In this document: positions 1 through 7,978 of the stretch, in pieces | Numbering within the stretch: the stretch's first letter is position 1 | How the letters are laid out: every line of letters starts with the position of its first letter | DNA from: an uncultured Erythrobacter sp. | Lineage (GTDB): Bacteria > Pseudomonadota > Alphaproteobacteria > Sphingomonadales > Sphingomonadaceae | Direction: 5' to 3' | DNA length: 64,000 nucleotides | NCBI RefSeq assembly: GCF_947492365.1 | Contig: NZ_CANLMB010000001.1 | Span: 2,283,395-2,347,394, forward strand | Notes under the pieces: generated by a model | Database searches by the model: none | Told to the model about the DNA's origin: nothing | Seen by the model: the letters and a program-made list of their open reading frames with translations, nothing else | Translations under genes and position numbers: made by a program

Positions 1-2
1 AC

Positions 3-1196
3 CTGTTTTCCAAATTCGATCCCATCATCCAGACACGCGAGACTCTGCTAGCGAGCGGCGTTGAAGACCCGTTCAATCTGGTGATGGAAAAGGTGCTCTC
101 GCCCACGCGTGCAATCTGCAATGGGCGCGATACGATCCTGCTTGGCACGTATAATTATATGGGCATGACCTTCGATCCCGATGTGATCGAAGCTGGCAAG
201 CAAGCCCTGAATGAATTCGGGTCCGGAACCACTGGCAGCCGCGTTCTCAACGGCACCTATCAGGGTCACAAGGAGTGCGAAGACGCGCTCAAGGAATTTT
301 ACGGGATGGACCACGCGATGGTCTTTTCCACCGGCTATCAGGCCAATCTGGGGATCATCTCGACCATCGCTGGTAAGGGCGATTATGTCGTGCTCGACAT
401 CGACAGCCATGCCTCGATCTATGATGGCTGCGCGATGGGCAACGCCGAGATCGTGCCCTTCCGCCACAACGATATCGAAGCGATGGAAAAGCGCCTGCGC
501 CGCATTCCTGAAGGCGCTGGCAAGCTGGTCGTACTCGAAGGCGTCTATTCGATGCTCGGCGATGTTGCACCGCTCAAAGAGATGGTCGCCATCGCCAAGA
601 AATATGGCGCGATGGTGCTGGTCGACGAAGCGCATTCGATGGGCTTTATCGGAGAGAATGGCCGCGGTGTGTGCGAGGAGCAGGGCGTCATCGACGAATG
701 CGACTTCATCATCGGCACGTTCTCGAAAAGCGTCGGCACGGTCGGCGGCTTCTGCGTTTCCAACCACCCTAAATTCGACATCATGCGGCTGGTCTGCCGC
801 CCCTATGTCTTCACTGCCAGCCTGCCGCCAAGTGTGGTTGCAACCGCGGCAACTTCGATCCGAAAGCTGATGCACGGTTCGAACAAGCGCGCGCATCTTT
901 GGGAGAATTCCAAGAATCTCCACAAGGGATTGCGCGATCTTGGCTTCGAACTAGGCACAGATGAACCACAAAGCGCGATTATCGCGGTAATCATGCCTGA
1001 TTTGGAACGTGGTGCGGCGATGTGGGAGGCGCTGCTCAAAGAAGGCCTCTACGTGAACCTCGCGCGCCCTCCGGCAACGCCGGCCAATATGACGCTGCTG
1101 CGCTGCTCGCTTTGTGCCGAACATTCTGCCGAAGAGGTCCAGGCGATCCTTGCAATGTTCGAACGCGCGGGCAAAGCGGTCGGGATCATCTCCTAA
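3..1196 (+). CDS. spt: Serine palmitoyltransferase, 5'-truncated
   Basis: PLP-dependent alpha-oxoamine synthase that condenses L-serine with palmitoyl-CoA to 3-ketodihydrosphingosine, the first step of sphingolipid synthesis; probably cytosolic as in other sphingomonads. The frame is open from base 3, so the start codon lies before the window; about 397 codons are visible. The VDEAHSMGF segment carries the PLP-ring aspartate, and GTFSKSVGT (lysine codon near 726) holds the Schiff-base lysine. The close match to Sphingomonas Spt (for example TILLGTYNYMGMTFDPDV and FTASLPPSVVAT) separates it from KBL and BioF paralogues. Genes for acyl carrier protein or ceramide synthesis may lie upstream, outside the window. 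Confidence 0.93.
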   Translation: MFSKFDPIIQTRETLLASGVEDPFNLVMEKVLSPTRAICNGRDTILLGTYNYMGMTFDPDVIEAGKQALNEFGSGTTGSRVLNGTYQGHKECEDALKEFYGMDHAMVFSTGYQANLGIISTIAGKGDYVVLDIDSHASIYDGCAMGNAEIVPFRHNDIEAMEKRLRRIPEGAGKLVVLEGVYSMLGDVAPLKEMVAIAKKYGAMVLVDEAHSMGFIGENGRGVCEEQGVIDECDFIIGTFSKSVGTVGGFCVSNHPKFDIMRLVCRPYVFTASLPPSVVATAATSIRKLMHGSNKRAHLWENSKNLHKGLRDLGFELGTDEPQSAIIAVIMPDLERGAAMWEALLKEGLYVNLARPPATPANMTLLRCSLCAEHSAEEVQAILAMFERAGKAVGIIS

Positions 1197-1217
1197 CCGG
1201 CCAACTGGCCACCTGCT

Positions 1218-1874
1218 TTAGAGCGCATCCCCCTGAACTTCGGTAGCGGCGTCGCAGATATGCGCTTCGCCGGCCTCTTCGTCGCCGCCTGCAAGCTGCG
1301 TGAAAGCGATAAAGCCGCCAATCACCAGTACTACGAATAGCGTCGTGAGCAGGCCTAAATATTTGTCGATCATCGCCTTGATCGGTGCGCCGAATACCTG
1401 GAACAGAATACCCACGACCATGAAAATGAGCGCGCGGCCAGCGATTGCGGCGAGCGTGAAGGTGAGCAGGTTCATTCCGATTGCACCTGCAGTAATCGTC
1501 ATCAGTTTGAACGGAACGGGTGTCCCCGCCGCGAAGAACACCGCCAATGCGCCCTGCTCACGCAAGTAGCAGGCGGCCACTGGCGCAGTTTCTGTCAGCC
1601 CCAGCATTCCGACAATCGAGGCGCCGACAGCTTCGTAGAGAAAGAACCCGATCGCATATCCGAACAATCCGCCGAGCACCGATGCAATCGTCGCGACGAG
1701 CGCAAAGCGGATCGCCTTTTTTGGTTCAGCCAGACACATCAGGCCCAGCAAAGGATGCGGCGGGATCGGGAAGAAGCTCGATTCGATGAAGCAGAAGAAT
1801 GCGAGCCACCACACCGCCTTGGGGTGCGCCGCCTTTTCCATCGTCCAATTGTACAAAGCGCGTAGCCAGGCCAC
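1218..1874 (-). CDS. YqaA/DedA-type inner-membrane protein (VTT domain)
   Basis: A 218-residue integral membrane protein of the YqaA branch of the SNARE-associated/VTT superfamily. Members are thought to move lipids or support membrane homeostasis; the substrate here is unknown. After a short amphipathic N-terminus (residues 1-20) come hydrophobic segments near 22-45, 55-80, 110-135 and 140-165 and one near 180-200. The FFPIPPHPLLGLMCLAEP stretch and the GGLFGYAIG glycine motif are typical of the family. It converges on spt with a 21-nt gap and diverges from the GTA cluster, sharing the 1875-2135 intergenic region. The family call is firm, the function is not. Confidence 0.8.
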   Translation of the reverse strand: MAWLRALYNWTMEKAAHPKAVWWLAFFCFIESSFFPIPPHPLLGLMCLAEPKKAIRFALVATIASVLGGLFGYAIGFFLYEAVGASIVGMLGLTETAPVAACYLREQGALAVFFAAGTPVPFKLMTITAGAIGMNLLTFTLAAIAGRALIFMVVGILFQVFGAPIKAMIDKYLGLLTTLFVVLVIGGFIAFTQLAGGDEEAGEAHICDAATEVQGDAL

Positions 1875-1971
1875 CCGAGACGCCTTTCATTTGCGATTGG
1901 GCCAGCGGCCCATGAGGGTGCGGGGGTTAAGCCAGCCACCGGCGCCTTGCAACCGAAATCAATTTCACCTA

Positions 1972-2010
1972 TTTGGTTATTTTACTTGACATTGTGACGC
2001 TCTTTGGTTA
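1972..2010 (+). repeat. Direct repeat TTTGGTTA x2 in the GTA promoter
   Basis: The octamer TTTGGTTA occurs at 1972-1979 and again at 2003-2010, 31 bp apart, so on about the same face of the helix. The second copy covers the end of the promoter spacer and the first bases of the -10. This layout suits a repressor or activator site, but the binding protein is unknown. Confidence 0.4.
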
Positions 2011-2014
2011 GACA
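1986..2014 (+). promoter_or_regulatory. Sigma70-type promoter of the GTA cluster
   Basis: TTGACA at 1986-1991, a 17-nt spacer, then TAGACA at 2009-2014. This is the best housekeeping-type promoter upstream of the first GTA gene. Transcription would begin near 2021, giving a leader of about 115 nt that contains the hairpin at 2076-2104. Confidence 0.6.
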
Positions 2015-2075
2015 AGAGCAGCATAGAGAAATAGCGATTCGCCCCGTTCGGCGATCTTAAGCTCAACCCGCAATG

Positions 2076-2113
2076 GGCGGCCTTCCACCATCGGAAGTGC
2101 CGCCTTTTTCTTT
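2076..2113 (+). terminator. Terminator-like hairpin in the GTA leader
   Basis: The arms GGCGGCCTTCC (2076-2086) and GGAAGTGCCGCC (2093-2104) pair over 11 bp with one bulged T at 2098 and a 6-nt loop. TTTTTCTTT follows at 2105-2113. It has the form of an intrinsic terminator, yet lies between the promoter and the first GTA start codon at 2136. Confidence 0.75.
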
Positions 2114-2135
2114 GCGCCCTGCAAGGAGACTGCCA

Positions 2136-2621
2136 ATGGCAAAACAATCGAAGCGCTATAAAATACCTGAGGAATATAAGGAGGGCGAGGATGCCGGGTT
2201 AAACCGGCACTGGCGAGAGCGCTTCCTCGATTACCTTGCCGAAAGCTCCAATGTCACAAAGTCCGCCGAGCGAGCTCGGATCAATCCGAGCCGCGCCTAT
2301 AAATTGCGCCGCGACGATCCGGAATTCGCCCGCGCATGGCTGGCCGCGCTTTATGAGGGCTATTTGCACCTGGAACTGGAAGTCTTGCGGCGCCTGCGCG
2401 ACGGAGATCAGCAGACCAGCGGCAAGGACAAGTACGATTTCGCCAATGCCATCCGCCTGCTTGCCGCTCACCGTGACAATGCTGCGAGGGCTCAGGCTGA
2501 ACAACGCAATGTAAGCGCTGCCGATGTGCGCGCATCCATCGACCGCAAGGTTGAAGCGATCCGTCAGCAAGTGCGCGAAGAGAAAGCACGGGCGGTGGCT
2601 TCGGGACAGTTGGCCAGGTGA
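2136..2621 (+). CDS. GTA small terminase-like protein (RcGTA g1 position)
   Basis: A 161-residue protein at the head of the cluster, in the place of the RcGTA g1 product, a TerS-like DNA-packaging factor. The start at 2136 follows AAGGAG (2123-2128) with 7-nt spacing; the upstream in-frame ATG at 2073 overlaps the leader hairpin and has no ribosome site. The N-terminal half contains a helix-turn-helix-like stretch (SSNVTKSAERARINPSRAYK, residues about 32-51), as expected of a DNA-recognising TerS. The C-terminal third is a basic, Ala/Glu/Arg-rich predicted coiled coil. It overlaps TerL by 4 nt (GTGA), implying coupled translation. Position and HTH support the call; sequence similarity to TerS families is weak. 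Confidence 0.75.
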   Translation: MAKQSKRYKIPEEYKEGEDAGLNRHWRERFLDYLAESSNVTKSAERARINPSRAYKLRRDDPEFARAWLAALYEGYLHLELEVLRRLRDGDQQTSGKDKYDFANAIRLLAAHRDNAARAQAEQRNVSAADVRASIDRKVEAIRQQVREEKARAVASGQLAR

Positions 2622-3943
2622 AAACCGGCATCGATTGGCTCGCCGACGTAGATGAAAGCGTCAGGCAAAGCGTAGCCGATTCGCTTGATCCGGCTGAACG
2701 CAAAGAATTTGACTTTCACTGGGGCATGATCGCCCGCAAAACCCAATTGCCGCCACCCGGCGATTGGCGCGTCTGGATGATCATGGCCGGACGCGGCTTT
2801 GGCAAAACGCGCGCCGGCGCAGAGTGGGTGCGCAGCGTCGCAGAAAGTCATCCTGGCGCGCGCATCGCTCTGGTGTCGTCATCGCTTGCTGAGGCGCGCG
2901 CAGTGATGGTCGAAGGAGAAAGCGGACTGCTCGCATGTTCGCCGCCGGATCGCCGCCCGACCTTCGCATCGTCGCTGCGGATTGTTCAGTTCCCCAACGG
3001 GGCACAGGCGCAGCTGTTCTCGGCCGCAGAGCCGGAAACTCTGCGCGGGCCGCAGCACAGTCATGCCTGGTGCGACGAGATCGGCAAATGGCCGCTTTCT
3101 CACAACCGAGCCACGCGGACATGGGACAATTTATTGATGGGCCTAAGGGTGGGAAAAGACCCCCGCATCACAGCGACAACAACGCCGCGCGCGGTGCCGC
3201 TGGTTCAACGATTGCTGGCTCAAGAACCCGACAGTTCAACCGTGGTGACGCGCGGCTCGACCTACGACAATGCGTCCAACCTGCCCAAGCGCTTCCTCGA
3301 AGCGATAGACAGCGAATTCGCAGGCAGCCAGCTTGCAAGGCAAGAGATTGGCGGCGAATTCTTGCGCGATATCGAGGGCGCGCTGTGGACACGTTCGATG
3401 CTGGAGCAGGTGCAGGAAGAGGCACGCTCGACCGAATATCGGCGCATTGTCGTCGCGGTCGATCCGCCCGCTTCGGCAGAAGGTGACGAATGCGGCATCA
3501 TCGTCGCCGGATTGGGAGAAGACGGGATTGCCCGCGTGCTGGCCGATTGCTCACTCGCGCACGCCAAGCCCGATCGCTGGGCCAAAGGCGTCGCCGATGC
3601 CGCGCAGCACTGGAAGGCTGATCGCGTCATTGCGGAAGCCAATCAGGGCGGCGCGATGGTTGAAACCGTGCTTCGCGCAGCAGACCAATACCTGCCGGTG
3701 AAGCTGGTCCATGCCAGCCGCGGCAAAACCGCCCGCGCCGAACCGGTCGCGGCGCTTTATTCGTCGGGACGGGTCCGTCATTGCGGGCATTTCCCGCAGC
3801 TCGAAGATCAAATGTGCGGAATGCTGGTTGGCGGAGAATATTCCGGGCCGGGCCGCAGCCCCGACCGCGCTGATGCACTGGTCTGGGGGCTCACGGAATT
3901 GGTCCTGGGCCGTGCGGTCAATCCAAGCGTGCGTCCGCTCTAA
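2618..3943 (+). CDS. GTA terminase large subunit (TerL)
   Basis: The 441-residue packaging motor: an N-terminal ATPase and a C-terminal RNase H-like nuclease that cut and pump DNA into the capsid. The Walker A-like motif GRGFGKTRAG lies at residues 58-67, the Walker B aspartate-glutamate is in HAWCDEIGKW (about residue 152), and the first nuclease aspartate is in IVVAVDPPAS (about residue 281). SPDRADALVWGL near the C-terminus carries the last acidic nuclease position. The start is the GTG at 2618, overlapping the TerS stop. Length matches RcGTA g2 and no key motif is missing, so the packaging gene looks functional. Confidence 0.95.
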   Translation: MKTGIDWLADVDESVRQSVADSLDPAERKEFDFHWGMIARKTQLPPPGDWRVWMIMAGRGFGKTRAGAEWVRSVAESHPGARIALVSSSLAEARAVMVEGESGLLACSPPDRRPTFASSLRIVQFPNGAQAQLFSAAEPETLRGPQHSHAWCDEIGKWPLSHNRATRTWDNLLMGLRVGKDPRITATTTPRAVPLVQRLLAQEPDSSTVVTRGSTYDNASNLPKRFLEAIDSEFAGSQLARQEIGGEFLRDIEGALWTRSMLEQVQEEARSTEYRRIVVAVDPPASAEGDECGIIVAGLGEDGIARVLADCSLAHAKPDRWAKGVADAAQHWKADRVIAEANQGGAMVETVLRAADQYLPVKLVHASRGKTARAEPVAALYSSGRVRHCGHFPQLEDQMCGMLVGGEYSGPGRSPDRADALVWGLTELVLGRAVNPSVRPL

Positions 3944-3968
3944 GACAATATAAAACAAAGGAATTGCA

Positions 3969-5126
3969 ATGGCATTGCTCGATACCCTGCTCTCCGCCTT
4001 CAAGGGCGGGGAGGAAAACCGCGTGCCGCTATCGCCGGGCACAATGCAAGGCTGGATGCCCGCTTTCAGCGAGCATGCCGGCGTGCGCCAGTTCCGGTAT
4101 GATACGGCTGTGCGTGATGGTTTCCTCAGCAATCCGATCGCCCAGCGCGCTGTCCGGATTGTTGCCGAAGGGGTTGGACAAGCCCCGCTGACGATCAATG
4201 ATCCGGACTTGAGCCGTCTCGTTACAGCAACAAGCGCTGGCCAGTCACTGATCGAGACATTGGCAGCGCACGTACTTTTGCACGGCAATGGCTATGTCCA
4301 GATCATCAAGGATGCGAGCGGAAGGCCGGTCGAACTTTTCGCGCTTCGCCCGGACCGTGTTTCGATCATCGCCGGGCCCGATGGCTGGCCCTGCGCCTAT
4401 GAATATATGGTCGGTGGCGGCAAGCTGATTCTTCAGGCCGAAGATGACGATGGCTGGCCCAATGTCGTGCAGATCAAAGCGATGCATCCGCTTGACGACC
4501 ACCTTGGCGCCAGTGCGCTGGCTGCTGCGCATCAGGCAGTCGCGATCCATAATGCAGCCTCGCAATGGAACCTTTCGCTGCTAGAGAATGCAGCGCGCCC
4601 ATCCGGAGCACTGGTCTATGAGACCGGCGATGGTGCGGGGATGACCACCGACCAGTTCGAACGGCTCAAATGCGAATTGGAAACGGCGTTCTCCGGCGCG
4701 GTCAATGCGGGCCGGCCAATGCTGCTCGATGGCGGATTGAAGTGGCAGCGGATTGCCATGTCACCCGCCGATATGGACTTCGCCACGCTTAAAAGCGCCG
4801 CAGCGCGAGAGATCGCGCTCGCCTTTGGCGTTCCGCCAATGCTGCTCGGTCTTCCCGGCGACAACACATACTCGAATTACCGCGAAGCCAATCGCGCGCT
4901 TTGGCGGCTTACACTCCTGCCGCTCACGCAGAAGCTTTTCAGCGCGCTCAACCAGGCGCTTTCTCCTTGGTTCCCCGAAGGCGCGATTGCGGTTGATCTC
5001 GATCAGATCACCGCGCTTTCGGAAGATCGCGAGCGGCTGTGGAAGCAGGTCTCCGACGCCGATTTCCTGAACCGCGCGGAGAAGCGCCAGATGCTCGGGC
5101 TCCCAGCGGAGGAGAATAATCAATGA
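3969..5126 (+). CDS. HK97-family portal protein
   Basis: A 385-residue portal that forms the dodecameric ring at the capsid vertex through which DNA enters. Family signatures include the early SNPIAQRAVRIVAEGVGQAP segment, LLHGNGYVQII, and GVPPMLLGLPGDNTYSNYREA in the wing/clip region (residues about 290-310). AAGGAATTGC precedes the ATG at 3969. It begins 25 nt after TerL and overlaps the next gene by 4 nt (ATGA at 5123). Length equals that of GTA portals (about 390). Confidence 0.95.
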   Translation: MALLDTLLSAFKGGEENRVPLSPGTMQGWMPAFSEHAGVRQFRYDTAVRDGFLSNPIAQRAVRIVAEGVGQAPLTINDPDLSRLVTATSAGQSLIETLAAHVLLHGNGYVQIIKDASGRPVELFALRPDRVSIIAGPDGWPCAYEYMVGGGKLILQAEDDDGWPNVVQIKAMHPLDDHLGASALAAAHQAVAIHNAASQWNLSLLENAARPSGALVYETGDGAGMTTDQFERLKCELETAFSGAVNAGRPMLLDGGLKWQRIAMSPADMDFATLKSAAAREIALAFGVPPMLLGLPGDNTYSNYREANRALWRLTLLPLTQKLFSALNQALSPWFPEGAIAVDLDQITALSEDRERLWKQVSDADFLNRAEKRQMLGLPAEENNQ

Positions 5127-5428
5127 CGCGCGGAGACATGCTTGCCAGCCTGATGGTTCAGGCGACCGCTGAAGGTGCCGAATTGGTAACCTTGCGCGCA
5201 ATCGTGGAGGAAAGCAGCGAACTGGCTGCCGAACGCGTGATTGAAAGGCTTGGCCTCGCCGATGAGGGCGCCGAAGACGACCTTGACGAGCTGCGTGAAC
5301 TTCTCGGCGCATGGCGGGATGCCAAGGCGAGCGCCTGGAAGGCCTTTATAGACTGGGCCATTCGCGGATTGCTGGCCGCTTTGCTGATCGGCATCGCAGT
5401 GCGGCTTGGCGTCTGGGAGATGCTGTGA
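5123..5428 (+). CDS. DUF6127-like small membrane protein (g3.5 position)
   Basis: A 101-residue protein between portal and protease, where RcGTA has the small g3.5. Residues 1-70 are acidic and helical; residues about 74-98 (FIDWAIRGLLAALLIGIAVRL) form one membrane-spanning helix. I recognise it as the DUF6127 type seen at this place in sphingomonad GTA clusters. The function is unknown. The ATGA overlap with the portal stop and the one-base overlap with the protease start show tight coupling. A membrane helix in a head gene suggests a link between assembly and the inner membrane, which is inference. Confidence 0.7.
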   Translation: MTRGDMLASLMVQATAEGAELVTLRAIVEESSELAAERVIERLGLADEGAEDDLDELRELLGAWRDAKASAWKAFIDWAIRGLLAALLIGIAVRLGVWEML

Positions 5429-5847
5429 TGGAAACGCATGCAAATGCCCATTCAGCAATCCGCTTTGCCGGATATGCCGGATTGTTCGACATCCCCGATG
5501 CTGACTGCGACACGATCCGAAAAGGCGCCTTCACCGCCACGATTGCGCAGCGCGCGCAGCCCCTCCCGCTCTTGTGGCAACACCGTCCCGACCAGAAAAT
5601 CGGCGAGATCGAGTCAATCGCGGAAGATCAGCGGGGCCTCCGCGTCATCGCGCGGATCGACCGCATTGCAAGCCGGGCGGCTGCCATGCTGCTCGCCCGG
5701 CAAGTGAGCGGCCTCAGCTTTGGCTATCGCGCCAAAGAGGCCCGCCACTATGAAACAGGCCGTGAGCTGACCGCCATTGACCTGTTCGAAGTCAGTCTTG
5801 TCACGCACCCGCTCCAATATGGCGCGCGGGTGCATTTCCTGGCCTGA
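5428..5847 (+). CDS. HK97-family prohead protease
   Basis: A 139-residue serine protease (U35) that matures the capsid by removing the scaffold-like N-terminal delta domain of the major capsid protein. The start is the ATG at 5428, whose first base is the last base of the upstream stop. His52 in LLWQHRPDQKIGEI and Ser94 or Ser97 in QVSGLSFGYRA are the expected catalytic pair, with FEVSLVTHPLQYGA (Glu121) as the third family signature. It is shorter than phage prohead proteases (about 180-200) but normal for GTAs. Confidence 0.92.
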   Translation: METHANAHSAIRFAGYAGLFDIPDADCDTIRKGAFTATIAQRAQPLPLLWQHRPDQKIGEIESIAEDQRGLRVIARIDRIASRAAAMLLARQVSGLSFGYRAKEARHYETGRELTAIDLFEVSLVTHPLQYGARVHFLA

Positions 5848-5871
5848 CACCACATTCGACCAACCCCACCG

Positions 5872-5897
5872 GGCCGCCATTCGGGGCGGCCTTTTTC
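5872..5897 (+). terminator. Terminator-like hairpin between protease and capsid genes
   Basis: The arms GGCCGCC (5872-5878) and GGCGGCC (5885-5891) form an all-GC 7-bp stem with a 6-nt loop, followed by TTTTTC (5892-5897). It looks like an intrinsic terminator, but lies inside the head operon 28 nt before the capsid start codon. Confidence 0.7.
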
Positions 5898-5924
5898 ATG
5901 CCCAAAAGAAAGGCCCAATACCCC

Positions 5925-7076
5925 ATGGATATCACAATCCCAGCACCCCAAACTGAAATCGCCGATCCGGCCGAACAGAGCTTCGACATTGTCGCTCGTC
6001 AGGACAAAGCCGAGACCGACATTGCTGGTCTTCGAAGCGACGTAGATGAGGTGAAAGCCCGTCTCGACAAAGTGTCTCGTGCAGCATCGCGTCCGGCAAT
6101 CGGTGGCGCGGTTGTCAGCGAAGAAGTCAAAGGCTTCATCGATGGCTATCTGCGCCGTGGCCGCGAAACCGAGGTTAAGTCTATCAATGGCGCAACGCCA
6201 GCCGACGGCGGTTTTGCTGTCCCGCAAAAGATCGATGCGATGATCGCCCGCGAACTGACCGATATGAGCCCGATCCGCTCAATCGCCCAGGTCGTCCAGA
6301 CCGGCACTTCAGGCTATCGCAAACTGGTTGCCACCGGCGGCACGGCATCTGGCTGGGTGAGCGAAACCGCTGCCCGCCCCGAAACCGGCACGCCCAATTT
6401 TGCCGAAATCGCACCGCCTTCCGGTGATCTCTACGCCAACCCGGCGGCCAGCCAGGCAATGCTCGACGATGCTGCTTTCGATCTTGAAAGCTGGCTTGCT
6501 AACGAAATTGCGATTGAATTTGGCCGCGCCGAAGGATCCGCATTCGTCAACGGCACCGGCTCAGATCAACCCGCCGGCTTCCTGACCGCACCGACCAGCA
6601 CCGCCGAAGACGGCGTGCGCGCATTCGGAGATGTCCAGTATATCGGTTCGGGCAATGCGACCGGATTCGATAGCGCTCCTGAAGAGAAGCTGATTGACCT
6701 CATCCACGCGCTCAAATCGGGCCACCGCCAGGGCGCAAGCTTTGTGATGAATTCGGCAACGCTTGCTAGCGTGCGCAAACTCAAAACTGCCGATGGTGCA
6801 TTCCTGTGGCAGCCGGGCATGGTCGAAGGCCAGCCGGACCGACTGCTGGGCTATCCCGTTGTCGAAGCCGAAGACATGCCTGATGTCGCGGCGGGCGAAT
6901 TCCCGGTCGCATTCGGCAATTTCCGCCACGGCTATCTGATCGCAGAACACAGCGCGACCCGTGTGCTGCGCGATCCGTTCTCGAACAAGCCCTTCGTCCA
7001 CTTCTACGCCACCAAGCGCGTGGGTGGTCAGGTGCTCGATTCGAACGCGATCAAACTGCTCAAGATCGAGGCCTGA
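5925..7076 (+). CDS. GTA major capsid protein (HK97 fold)
   Basis: A 383-residue shell protein of the HK97 capsid family. The start is placed at 5925 after AGAAAGG (5907-5913); the in-frame ATG at 5898 abuts the hairpin T-run and lacks a ribosome site. Residues about 20-50 form a heptad coiled coil (the delta domain, cut off by the protease). The mature shell domain likely starts near residue 80-90, with VKSINGATPADGGFAVPQKIDA as the family N-arm signature. LLGYPVVEAEDMPDV and AFGNFRHGYLIAEH are the A-domain signatures. It is the best-conserved and longest head gene after TerL, and intact. Confidence 0.95.
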   Translation: MDITIPAPQTEIADPAEQSFDIVARQDKAETDIAGLRSDVDEVKARLDKVSRAASRPAIGGAVVSEEVKGFIDGYLRRGRETEVKSINGATPADGGFAVPQKIDAMIARELTDMSPIRSIAQVVQTGTSGYRKLVATGGTASGWVSETAARPETGTPNFAEIAPPSGDLYANPAASQAMLDDAAFDLESWLANEIAIEFGRAEGSAFVNGTGSDQPAGFLTAPTSTAEDGVRAFGDVQYIGSGNATGFDSAPEEKLIDLIHALKSGHRQGASFVMNSATLASVRKLKTADGAFLWQPGMVEGQPDRLLGYPVVEAEDMPDVAAGEFPVAFGNFRHGYLIAEHSATRVLRDPFSNKPFVHFYATKRVGGQVLDSNAIKLLKIEA

Positions 7077-7243
7077 TCCCGCTCTAGAGGCTGCTTGAAA
7101 AGGCAGCTGCGCTTCCCGGCAAGGTCGAGTCCCCCTTTTCTCCCTTGCCGGTATCCCGCGCCCGCGCCGCGATGTGGCGGCGACCCTGTTCCGCACACGC
7201 GGCGCGGGCGCACCTTCGTTCAGACAGTATGTGGGAGACCGCG

Positions 7244-7801
7244 ATGCGGCGGACAATTGTAGAGCCAGCAGATCTAAGCGGCACAGCGCTGGCCGAACTC
7301 AAAAACTGGCTTGGAATAAGCCGGCCTGATGATGACGACCTGTTGATCGGGTTGTTGCAAGCGAGCCTTGCAACCTGCGAGGCCTTCACTGGCCAAGCGC
7401 CGCTCATGCAGATGATCGAGGAATGGGCACCGCCGCGTGCCGGCCGTGCGACCCTGACAACCCGGCCGATAACGTCATTGGTCAGCGTCGAATTGATCGT
7501 GCCGGGCGCCAATCGCACCGCGCTTGATGCAAGCCAATACCAAGTCGAATTCGAGGCTTCGGGCACTGCGTCTATCGAATTGCACAGCAGTTTAGACGCC
7601 CAAGCGGTCGCCGTTCGCGTTCGCGCGGGCATAGCAGGCAGCTGGGAGACCGTTCCGGCAGCGCTAAAGCAAGGCATCATCAGGCTGGCCGCCTATTACT
7701 ACCGCGACCGTGACCGCACGGGCGGGGGCAAGGCTGATACGCCGCCTCCTGCCAGCGTGAGCGCGCTGTGGCGTCCATGGCGCAATTTGCGGCTGCGATG
7801 A
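7244..7801 (+). CDS. Head-tail connector protein (g6, gp6-like)
   Basis: A 185-residue protein of the phage gp6-like head-tail connector family that forms a ring below the portal. The start at 7244 follows GGGAG (7233-7237); an ATG at 7229 is possible but lacks a site. The N-terminal half (AELKNWLGISRPDDDDLLIGLLQASLATCEAFTG) is the family's helical core, and the C-terminal IIRLAAYYYRDRD helix is also typical. The 167 nt before it hold no gene. Its stop overlaps the next start (ATGA at 7798). Confidence 0.85.
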   Translation: MRRTIVEPADLSGTALAELKNWLGISRPDDDDLLIGLLQASLATCEAFTGQAPLMQMIEEWAPPRAGRATLTTRPITSLVSVELIVPGANRTALDASQYQVEFEASGTASIELHSSLDAQAVAVRVRAGIAGSWETVPAALKQGIIRLAAYYYRDRDRTGGGKADTPPPASVSALWRPWRNLRLR

Positions 7802-7974
7802 TCACTGCAAACGTTCGAACCGACCGGCTGTTACGCAGTCTGAGCGTTCGCGCAGCCGACAAGGGCGAAAGGCGCGCACGATCTCTGGCCAAAATTGCCC
7901 GCGATGGACCGATCAAAGGCTCAAGCAATTGGCGCTCTGCACGCTTCCTCTGGCCAGACCTGGAATTGGAATAA
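7798..7974 (+). CDS. 58-residue basic protein at the g7 (head closure) position
   Basis: A very small protein, rich in Arg (11 of 58), translationally coupled to the connector by an ATGA overlap and followed 4 nt later by the tail-terminator gene. In RcGTA this place holds g7, a head-tail adaptor of about 110 residues. I see no convincing match to that family, and half the length is missing. It may be a reduced adaptor or an unrelated basic peptide. The neat overlaps argue that it is translated. Confidence 0.55.
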   Translation: MITANVRTDRLLRSLSVRAADKGERRARSLAKIARDGPIKGSSNWRSARFLWPDLELE

Positions 7975-7978
7975 CATC

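Noticed and set aside
48..923. 291-codon open frame antisense to spt
   Set aside because: Shadow of a GC-rich, strongly conserved gene; no family features or ribosome site.
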